Source of the DNA: Bilabrum cf. latius
Taxonomy: Eukaryota > Bigyra: Bicosoecida > Bigyra > Bicosoecida
Direction: 5' to 3'
Assembly (NCBI GenBank): GCA_965178125.1
Contig: OZ237756.1
Coordinates: forward strand, 248,001-312,000
DNA: 64,000 nucleotides
Part shown: positions 11,239 to 21,400 of the stretch, piece by piece
Position numbering within the stretch: position 1 is the first letter of the stretch
Layout: every line of letters begins with the position of its first letter
Made by a program: the position numbers and the translations under genes
Notes under the pieces: model-generated
Database searches by the model: none
What the model saw: the letters and a program-made list of their open reading frames with translations, nothing else
What the model was told of the DNA's origin: nothing

Positions 11239-12495
11239 TCACGGCGTCTCATCGTCGCGCCCATCTCGCGCTAGTGCGACCATGCGCAGCAGCTTCGCGG
11301 ACGGCCGCCTTCGTCTCTTGGTTGGGTCGGGCACCTTCCAGGCAAGCATCAGGAAATGACTCGAACCCTCCATTGGTATGTGTACCCTCTCGTTTGGCTC
11401 CCCGCCGTCGCCGCCAGGGTCGTCCTACCCGGTCAGGTCCTCGTCCTCACCCGGAGGGCCTCCCTCCATCGACGCCTGCGGGCCCAAATCGTCCACTTCT
11501 CCCGCGTCTTCCTCGCCATCGACGTTTCCTTCTGCTGCTCCCTCTTGGAGCTCATCCTGCCCGTTGAGTTCGTCTCGTCCCCGCTTCGGCCTGGCACTCG
11601 CCGGTCCCGCTGCGTTGGCCCCGCCCCGGGCTTGCTGCCCCGCTCCCCTTGCCGGTTCCTTCTTCTTCTTCTTCTTCCTTTTCTACCTCTGCTTCTGCTT
11701 GCCTACCTTCTGCTTCCGCTCGCGGAGCCACACTGCTTTGCAGAGCGCGTCCCCGAGTGGATCTTCGCTCTCCTCCACCACCGCCCTCGCCCTCATGGCT
11801 GCGGCGGCCCCGGCCCCCTACTTATCCAAAGGGGCTGCTGCCTCTGGAGCTGCACCACCTCAGTCACCCAGCAGTCCAAGTCCCCTTACAGCTTCATCCA
11901 CCCCCTGGCATCCTGCAACAACACCTGCTCAGGCTGTTGCCCCGCTGCAAGAGCCGCCCGGCCTTCAGCCTTGCAGCCCCCGACCGCCGACGCCACAGCC
12001 GCCCGGCCCCCAGCCATGATGCGGTACACTGCGGTCGCCTCGAGCCAAGCGTCCCGCACGCAACGAGCGACATATCCCGCCAGACGGTAAGGGTCCACCA
12101 GCGGTCCCGCGGACACGATCTGGGCCAGACCCGCGGGCTCTTGACTGACCTCGTTCTCCTCGTGCCTCCAGGCAAGGCGCGATGAGCTGGGCCAGCAGGG
12201 CAGCGTGCAGCCGCAGGGAGCGCGCCGTCTTGAGAAACTTTCTAGCCCGGGCATTGCCCCCCGCCCCCTGCCCCCGCCAGCTGGCCACCTCGGGAAACAG
12301 TGCCTCCTTGCCGTGCACGCGGTGCAGCAGCTCGCCGCCCATCACGTGCAGTAGGGCCCCCAGGTCGCTCGCCCGGTCGCACACCTCTCTCATGGCCCAG
12401 CTGCGCACCTTTGGCATCGAGCACATCTTCCTTTGCTTGCGTTTGTCGTTCATCTTGGCAAAGTCCTGCGGCAGCACCTGGATTCCTGTCGCCAT
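11239..12495 (-). CDS. Lysine-rich protein of unknown function, spliced, boundaries unresolved
   Basis: An ATG at 12495 opens a basic helical N-terminus (MNDKRKQRKMCSMPKVRSWA). A middle segment around 12150-11886 reads well in a different frame (VDPYRLAGYVARCVRDAW). The last part, from about 11850 to TGA at 11239-11241, returns to the first frame and holds a KRKKKKK basic cluster followed by an acidic tail. In-frame TAG codons lie at 11818-11820, 11683-11685 and 11425-11427. The frame changes imply at least two introns. A donor GTCAGT is visible near 12140, but I could not find one set of sites that satisfies all phases. Basic clusters suggest a nuclear or nucleolar protein; that is inference. 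The whole gene lies inside the 2.9-kb inverted-repeat segment. Confidence 0.5.
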
Positions 12496-13844
12496 TGCCT
12501 ATTCGACTTATTCCGACCGTCTGGCGGGGGGAGCGAGGTATGGGAATACAATGCGCTCCATCACAGTTTCCCACGAGTGTAATGCAGCGCTAAACACTCG
12601 ATATGCCACACCCACGACGGTTTCAACACTCTGCATTCCCTACAAGATGACCGATCCGTTTGGTTCGGTCTCGCGGAACTGCCCCCACATTCACAGCCAC
12701 TCCTTCTTTGCCGAGACGGACAAGAAGCTTGAACCAATTTGAAAAGATACACTTTCTGATACTACTGCTGCTAGTAATTTCGAGGCGAACCCGTCGAGAA
12801 TTGGTGACTGCCTGTCCTCATCGACTCCGAAGATCGATTTCAGCGATGGCATTGCCTGCGCAACTTGTTTAAACCATACACACATGTGATAAATGAGATT
12901 AAAAACGAAATAGCGAGCTGCACGCCCACGATACTCGAACGATCATGGCCAACAATGACAAAAAGGGTCACTTGTACGGGTGTTTTGGCTCTCGGGTTTC
13001 TCTTTATCCCCATCGATCTACGACTTGATAGGCTGCATAATGTAAGTTTTGCACAATATCAATTAACTTAACGCTTCAAAAAATTGGGGACGCCGCTGGG
13101 TCAGATGGTGCAGTCGCTTGAACACGACTGCAATTGCTGCGGCTCGACAACAGCGGTCGTTTCTCCGCTTAATATCAAGATTACATTCCAAATCTGACCA
13201 CATTTCCATTTAAATACACATCAAATATAGATTGAAGCGACATAGAGGTACACTTGACGCGTTTCAGCGGATTTCCAAGTCCGACGTCAGGCCTTCCAAC
13301 CGCTCGAAATCAGCGCGGGCGCCCCGGACGAATTTTTCCTTAATGATCCCAAACGCACCATCATGTCGTTAATTATCGACATACTAAACCAACCTGGTTG
13401 GGGATAAACGCAACTCACCCTGTACCGTCCGCAAATCGGGGAGAAGCAATTTCAGCTAGACAGCCCGAAATGCAAAAGCCATCTGGGACGATTCAAATCA
13501 GCGTCTTCGACAAAATTAACCCAACCTAACTCTCTACTGGATTCTTTCAAACATATTCGGACACAGAAGCTACTCATTATATCGCAAGAAATCGCGTGAT
13601 GTGCCACGATAGGCTCCCGAGCCGACTCTGAGGTTAGAACCGGTCGAAACTCCCAGAGGTTCCGAGCGAGCAGCATGCATGCACGCGCACCTGCTTAATG
13701 CACACTCTTACATCAATTTTTGGCGAATGTGAAGATAGTATGGATACGTATGGTCTTTAGAAGACGATGGAACATGTACGCAACCCTGGACCACAAAAAA
13801 AATACATTGCTGCCAGCGGCACTCACAAGACAACTTTCATCGCG
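12496..13844. other. Intergenic spacer, AT-richer than its surroundings
   Basis: This 1.35-kb stretch holds the right arm of the inverted repeat at 13630-13680. No coding sequence is supported on either strand. A partly self-complementary stretch near 13086-13155 was examined as a tRNA and rejected. Confidence 0.5.
13630..13680 (-). repeat. Right arm of the 48/51-bp inverted repeat
   Basis: Its reverse complement matches 10742-10789 over the full length except for three extra bases after atgcatgct. The arms enclose 2.9 kb and one gene. Confidence 0.85.
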
Positions 13845-16800
13845 TCAGCCCATGCCCATAGACGCCAAGGACCTGCATACCTGTTCGGCTACCCTGGATG
13901 CGGGACCACGACCCGAGTCCCGGAGCCCCCTAAGGGGCACAAGCACACCTGCATCTACCACAGACTGCTTCAGGCCATCCTATCCAGCAGCGATATTCCG
14001 AAGCGCCCAGGCCGCCTGCTCTGCCTCCTCGCCCTTGCCCGACCCAAGCAGAGCCACCAGGCCGCCCAACGCACCTGCATCCACCACGGACTGCTTCAGA
14101 CCATCCGATCCAGCTGCGATATTTCGAAGCGACCTAGCCGCTTGCTCTGCTTCTTGACCTTTGCTCGATCCAAGCAGAGCCACCAGACCGCCCAACGCAC
14201 CTGCATCCACCACGGACTGCTTCAGGCCATCTGATCCAGCTGCAATATTCACAAGCGCCCTAGCCGCTTGCTCTGCTTCCTGGCCCTTGCCCGATCCAAG
14301 CAGAGCCACCAGACCGCCCAACGCACCTGCATCCACCACGGACTGCCGCAGGCCATCCGACCCAGCTGCGATATTCACAAGCGCCCTAGCCGCCATCTCT
14401 GCCTCCTGACTTGTGCCCGATCCAAGCAGAGCCACCAGACCAACCAACGCACCTGCATCCACCACGGACTGCTTCAGGCCATCTGATCCAGCTGCAATAT
14501 TCACAAGCGCCCTAGCCGCTTGCTCTGCCTCCTCGCTCTTGCCCGATCCAAGCAGAGCCATCAGACCGCCCAACGCACCTGCACCCACCAAGAACTGCCT
14601 CAGGCCATCCTATCCAGCTGCGATATTCCGAAGTGCCCAGGCCGCCATCTCTGCTTCCTGGCCCTTGCCCGATCCAAGCAGAGCCACCAGACCGCCCAAC
14701 GCTCCTGCACCCACCACGGACTGCCTCAGGTCATCCGATCCAGCTGCGATACTCCGAAGCGCCCTAGCCGCTTGCTCTGCTTCCTGACCCTTGCCCGATC
14801 CAAGCAGAGCCACCAGACCGCCCAACGCACCTGCATCCACCACGGACTGCCTCCGGCCATCCGATCCAGCTGCGATATTTACCAGCGCCATACTCGCCAT
14901 CTCTGCTTCCTGGCCCTTACCCGATCCAAGCAGAGCCACCAGGCCGCCCAACGCACCTGCATCCACCACGGACTGACACAGGCCATCCGATCCAGCTGCG
15001 ATATTCCGAAGTGCCCTAGTCGCTTGCTCTGCTTCCTGGCCCTTGTCCGATCCAAGCAGAGCCACCAGACTGCCCAACGCACCTGCATCCACAACGGCCT
15101 GCCTCCGGCAATCCGATCCAGCTGCGATATTCGCCAGCGCCATATTCGCCATCTCTGCTTCCTGACCCTTGTCTGATCCAAGCAGAGCCACCAGGCCGCC
15201 CAACGCACCTTCATACACCACGGATTGCCTCAGGCCATCTGATCCAACTGTGATGTTCACAAGCGCCCTAGTCGCTTGCTCTGCTTCTTGACCTTTGCTC
15301 GATCCAAGCAGAGCCACAAGACCAACTAACGCACCTGCATCCACCACGGACTGCCTCCGGCCATCCGATCCAGCTGCGATATTCACAAGCGCCCTAGCCG
15401 CTTGCTCTGCTTCCTGACCTTTGCCCGATCCAAGCAGAGCCGCCAGACCGCCCAACGCACCTGCATCCACCACGGACTGTCTCCGGCCATCCGATCCAGC
15501 TGCAATATTCTGAAGCGCCCAGGCCGCCTGCTCTGCTTCCTAACCTTTGCCCGATCCAAGCAGATCTACAAGGCCGCCCAACGCACCTGCATCCACCACG
15601 GCCTGCCTCAGGCCATCCGACCCAGCTGCGATATTCGCAAGCGCAATAGCCGCTTGCTCTGCCTCCTGGCCCTTGCCCGATCCAAGCAGAGCCACCAGAC
15701 CAACCAACGCACCTGCATCCACCACGGACTGACAAAGGCCATCCGATCCAGTTGCGATATTCCGAAGCACCCAGGCCGCTTGCTCTGCTTCCTGACCTTT
15801 GTCCGATCCAAGCAGAGCCACAAGACCAACCAACGCACCTGCATCCACCACGGACTGCCTCAGGTCATCCGACCCAGCTGCGATACTCCGAAGCGCCCAG
15901 GCCGCTTGCTCTGCTTCCTGGCCCTTGCCTGAACCAAGCAGAGCCACCAGACCGCCCAACGCACCTGCATCCACCACGGACTGCCTCCGGCCATCCGATC
16001 CAGCTGCGATATTCCGAAGTGCCCAGGCCGCCATCTCTGCTTCCTGGCCCTTGCCCGATCCAAGCAGAGCCACCAGACCGCCCAACGCACCTGCATCCAC
16101 CACGGACTGACGCAGGACATCGTATCCAGCTGCGATACTCCGAAGCGCCCTAGCCGCCATCTCTGCTTCCTGGCCCTTGTCTGAACCAAGCAGAGCCACA
16201 AGACCAACCAACGCACCTGCATCCACGACGGACTGCCTCCGGCCATCCGATCCAGCTGCAATATTTGCCAGCACCCAGCCCCCGTGCTCTGCTTCCTGGC
16301 CCTTTTCCGATCCAAGCAGAGCCACCAGACCAACCAACGCACCTGCATCCACCACGGACTGACACAGGCCATCCGATCCAGCTGCAATATTCCGAAGCGC
16401 CCTAGCCGCCATCTCGGCCTCCCGGCCCTTGCCCGATCCAAGCAGAGCCACCAGACCGCCCAACGCTCCTGCGACGATGAAAAGTGCCCGAAGCCTGTCG
16501 TTGTCATAACACAGTTGCCAAATTACGAACGCAGCTATTGCTGCTTCCACCTTCTCATTGGATCGAAGCCGACTCGCGAGTTTGGCTACTTCAGTTGGAC
16601 TAGACAGCACATGCTAAGCCAAGGCATCAACTGCATCGATCATCGACTGTTTTGTACTCGCTTGAAAATCGGCCATCGAGTCAATCCCTGATTCTATCCT
16701 CAGCTGCCACAGCACGCGATACAGCCCATCCCAGTCCCCCCTCCTCAGCAGCCCGTCCACAATCTCCCGCACCCTGGCAACTGCAGCCGCGCAATCCTCT

Positions 16801-18179
16801 CCCCCAGCGAGCAATGCAGGCAATAAGGATCGGATGTCTGCTGCAGCTGCAGGCGATACCCCAGATGCCGATTCCGACCGCAGCACATGCACCGCCTCCT
16901 ACACGCCCATCCTGTCTCCCGGACCAATGCACAGCAGGCCGCGCAGCATGTCCGCATACCAACCAGGCCGCTTCGACAGCACATCGTCGCCAGCCAACGG
17001 TACATCACATGTATGCAATTTAGCTGATAGCTCTCCAGGCCTGGTCCTGCTCCCGTCCTGCAGCTCACCAGGATACTAGTCCCCGAACGGGTGCTTCCCT
17101 CCCGTGGCCAGCTCGTGCAGCAGAACGCCCAACTCCCATGATGCCTGCTTCCCGAACGGCACGCATGCATCCATGTCTCCTGCCGCCCCCTTGTTCCACC
17201 CGTCCAGCACTTCAGGGGCCAGGTGGGCCTAGTTGCCGCCCAGCCCGTCACCGCCATCCTTCAGGTACCTGTACGTAACCCGATTCAGAGCTTCATCCAT
17301 TCCAGCACTAGTGGAAGCACCCGGGCCAGCTGATCGTGCGGAACCTTCGAGCACATGAACGCGTAGCGAGCACTCCAGATCGATCAGCACCGCACGACCC
17401 ACGCCCTCCGGACCCCCCTTCGAGTCCCACATCACGTTGTCCAGCTTCAGGTCACGGTGCACCACCCCGTGCTGCAGCAGGTGATGCACGCCCTCCGCGA
17501 TATCTCTGGACAGCTGCACAAGCACATCGTCAGACAGAGACCCCGGCTCATCTCCTTCCACGATCTCCAGATGGTCGCACATGCGTCTCTGCAGCAGCTC
17601 CAAGCCGACCATCTGCGCCTTGCGGGGCCGCAGGGGGGCGGCACCAGCAGAGGACATGCCCTCCCCGTCGACACCAGCAGCAATGCACACCAGGCTCGGA
17701 TCAGGCAGCATCTTCACCATCCACAGGGGAGGCTTGCACACGCACTCAAACAGCACGCGGGCCACGTTGCGGTGCTCGGGCAGGCGAGCGAGCACATCGA
17801 ACTCTTTCTGGGAATCGATGGTTTCGAGCTTGGATGTAGATAGACCCCAGTTGAATACAGTCTTCACCGCAATGTGATCAGGAGTAGCATCCAAACTAGG
17901 ATCACACGGGGCATCATCGGAATGGCCTGTTGGAAGAGCCACACGAAAGACGGCACCGAATCCGCCCTGTCCCAGCATGATACTTCCCTTCGTTGGCTTG
18001 CTGCATGCATCAAGCAGTGGTTTAGCAAATTGGCGCCTCTATACAGATGTGCCGGACTTTGTCATGAGGTACACCTCCATCACGGCGGAAGGAAGATCAG
18101 GTGCGAGAACGGCCTAAGCTGCATGGCTTTGCAAAGCCTCGCTGGCACCAGCGCCGCTGGCTGGACCAGAGGCTGACAT
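13845..18179 (-). CDS. Protein kinase fused to about 20 armadillo repeats
   Basis: One open frame of 1444 residues runs from ATG 18179 to TGA 13845-13847 if TAG is sense. Kinase motifs in order: LGQGGFGAVFRV glycine loop (near residue 70), the lysine in IAVKTVF, VHRDLKLDNV catalytic loop, IDLE where DFG is usual, and GN-TAG-AHLAPEV. The distal lobe ends in DRMGV-TAG-EAVHVL. From about residue 545 come roughly 20 near-identical 42-residue armadillo-type repeats (126 bp each; core LVALLGSGKGQEAEQAARAL). Nine TAG codons: 18114, 18039, 17229, 17076, 16899, 16614, 15540, 14610 and 13980 (first base of each triplet, plus-strand numbering). The DFG-to-DLE change leaves the metal-binding Asp. Protein-interaction scaffolding by the repeats is inferred. 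The start could lie further upstream. Confidence 0.8.
13960..16490 (-). repeat. Array of about 20 coding 126-bp repeats
   Basis: Each 126-bp unit encodes one 42-residue armadillo-like repeat of the kinase fusion. Units are very similar at DNA level, which suggests recent unit amplification or gene conversion. One unit carries TAG (15540-15542) exactly where the other units read CAG, and two units carry TAG where others read TCG/TCC. Confidence 0.85.
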
Positions 18180-18433
18180 GAATTCTTGGCAATATTCAAC
18201 AACCACTGAACCTTTTGTAGGTAGGTTTACAGCGACTCGTAAACTCTGCAAAGTGTCTAAGATCGCTCTGGTTTTCGACCAGATGAAACGTGACAATTGT
18301 CGATTTGGTCACCTAGACGAGAACGCACGTTTTCATGGCACCAACAGGCAGATTAGGGGAATCAATGAGCCTCAATCTTCGAGCTAGGCAGAACCAAACC
18401 ATTCGCAAGATGGCTGTACACCACGTCACAGCC

Positions 18434-21400
18434 TCACTTACCCACCATGCCGGGCGGTGGCCTGGAGCCACGAGAGGCGAACCACGATGAACGTTCCCTC
18501 GCCATCCGCAGCACCCGCTCAGGCACCCCTGCCATCCCCGCCACCAGCAGACCGTAGCTCCTCACAGATGGCCCGCCCCGCACACGGTACAGGCACGTGA
18601 TGGTCTGCTACTCGCCGTGTGACGACTATCGCGCCATTTCCCCTGTGCTTGCGCTTGTACGAATGGCTACACCGCCATCTACTTCATCACCATCGCCCCC
18701 ATGCTCCTCATCCTCCGGCTCCTCTCGCAAGAATGCCATGTGCACGTTCGCGGCTATCGTGCCCCTGCTCCGGTCCTCCCCGTTGATCCGATCCACAGCC
18801 CCCCACACCTCAGGATAGTGCGTGATGAACAGACAGCAGCACCTCACCCGCACACTCAGATGCCGCAGAGCAGCCACAGCCACAGCCGCTCCATCCGCAG
18901 AGCTCGTGCCCCTCCCCAGCTCGTCCACCACCACCAGCGACCTCCCACCGGCCTCCCTAAGGATGCTCCCCGCCTGGCTGCTCTCCAGATAGAAAGTGCT
19001 CAGCCCCCCCTGAAGATCATCGCTGGCACCCATCCGCGTGTACACCGCATCAAACGGACCCACCACCGCGGACTCGGCAGGCACCCAGCTGCCCACCTGA
19101 GCCATCATGGCCATGAGGGCAGCTCCCTTGGCGTAGCAGCTCTTGCCGCCCATGTTGGGGCCCGTCAGGACCAGACTGCTGGCAGACATGGAAACGTCAC
19201 GAACGCTCCCATCGTCCCCACTGCCAGAATCATCGTCACCATCACCGCCACTTGACAACCCCATCGCGGCGCAGGCAGCGTCCATCGCCCTAACCGCACT
19301 AGTCACACCAGCCTCCCCGATACCACACCCCCGCAGCTCCGCCATTTCCGCCTCCCTATCACTCGAACGCCTCCCCAGGGCCACTGGATTCGGAATCACA
19401 TCCCCCCCAACACCCCCACCTCCACCTCCACCTCCACCCATACCCGACAGTCCCCCGTGGTGACCCGCACCAGCCAGAGCAGAGGCGCGGTACCTGCCCC
19501 CAGCCGCCTCCAGCAGCGGATGCCGCCCCATTGTGACCCAGAGACCCGAAGGCAAGCTAGTCGGCAGGACAATCGGCCTCACGTACCCGGGCAAGCGAGC
19601 CACTTTGCCCAGTGCTGCCAGCACGTCCAGCTCGCCCAGCACGCGCACCCACGCGAGCACGGCAGGCAGCAGATCCCCAGTCAGCTCTCTCACGAGCAGC
19701 CCCCACGCCCTTCTCGCGTGCACGGCAAGTCGCTCCTGCTGCAGTGCCCTCTAGCCCAGCAGGTCCACCACGTCAGGGGAATGGTACCTGACAGAGGCCT
19801 TGGTGGAGCTCACCAGCGACCAGTCCTCAGGCACCAGCCCTGCCGCTTTGCTGGACCGCCGCAGCTCCACCATGTGGGTCAGCGAAGAGGACACGCCCGT
19901 GCGGACGGTCTTCCACTCCAAGGCGGGCATCTTCAGGATGGATCTGGCCTGCTTCAACTCGGAGTCGAAACCCGCCTCAATCTGCGCCAGGGCCGCTCTG
20001 GCCTCCCCTGCCTCTGGGCACAGCCTGGCCTCCACCTCGGGCCTCAGAGCAGACCCTTGAGCTGAAGCAGCGCCTGTACCTCCATCGCGAGAGGCAGCTG
20101 CAGAGGCGCGCATGGAGGCAGCAGCGGCGGGGTTCCATTTCCTGAGGGCACCGGCCTGCCTCTGCTTCTTCTGGAACCATCCCGCACCAGCGGCTGCCTT
20201 GCCCTTCGAACCACCATTGCCCGATGCACTGCCGTGCGGTGCACCCGACAGCCGGGCCAGCAAGTCAGGGTGCAAAGAGTTCCTGACCGCAGCTATCTTG
20301 CCTGCAAGAGCGGGCAGCTGCTGCAGCTACGCCCGCAAGTGGGCAGGCAGCATCGGCCTTGTCGGTGACTAGCCATCATCGGCGGATGCAGATGATGCCG
20401 ATGCCGATGCCGAGGACTCGAATGCGTCACTGCCACCACCACTCCTGCCAACCTTATCCTCATCGTCATCAACACCAATAGCCGTTTGCCGGCTGCTCCC
20501 CCCTTGCCCCAGCCGCCAAGCAGCCCACGGAGCCTCCACTTTTCCAAGCGCTCCAATCAGCCGCAGCAAGGCGGGTGGATCGCAACCACCGCTCTTCAGC
20601 CGCCCCGCCAGCCGCTCCAGATCAACCATCCCGCGCATTGCACCGCACATCTCACCGAGAGGACTCGCCATCGGCTCAGCCGCCATTGCCGCCACACCGT
20701 CCTGCCTCTGCCTCAGCTGCACCGGGTCCTTCAGTGGGGCCATGATGGCCAGCCGAAGCCGCCTCAGCCCAAACGGGGTGCTGCACCGGTTGAGCAATCC
20801 CAGGAGAGACCCGTGTGACGAGCGAGTTGCCTTCCCCTGAAGCAGCTCGAGGTCGGCGGCAGTCTCGCCTGGCAGCAGTGCAGTGCAGTCTGCAGTGCTA
20901 CTGCTACCGGATGCTTTGTCAGGTGCAGCTGCCGATGCAGCTTTCTCCGATGAAGAGGAGCTTGCAGTTGCTGGTAGTGGACGACCGCCTTTCTCCGAGC
21001 TCTTCGCATTCTACCCCTCTCTTTCCATGTCTTGCTCGAAAGCAGCACTGTCTTCCGGGCTCGTCCCAGCGCCACTGGATACTTGCCCTGACCCGGCAAG
21101 GCCAAGCTCCAGGGGATGCACGCACCAATCTGCGGTGGCTTCGCTGCTGCTACTTGTGCCCGTGCCCTCTGCAGCGCTGCTTGAACTAGTAAATGTCCCG
21201 GCACTCGCAGATGCCCCCTCTGGCTGCATGGCTTGCACTGGCCCCAGAACCCTCGCCAGGGGATGCTGAGGCAGCCGGGCGAGGTGCCTGAGAGTTGCAA
21301 TTGTGGAGTGCCTTGCAGCCCATGGCAGGGCCACCATGGACCGAGCCAGCTTCGTCAATGGGGGACGTAGGGCCGGCGGTACATTGACCTCAGATGACAA

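Noticed and set aside
13086-13155. tRNA-like folding stretch
   Set aside because: Some stems pair (gccgctg/cagcggt and agtcg/cgact), but the anticodon-type loop is 8 nt and there is no proper T-arm.
13960-16490. Plus-strand ORFs rich in QSHQTAQRTCIHHG
   Set aside because: They are antisense shadows of the armadillo repeat array.
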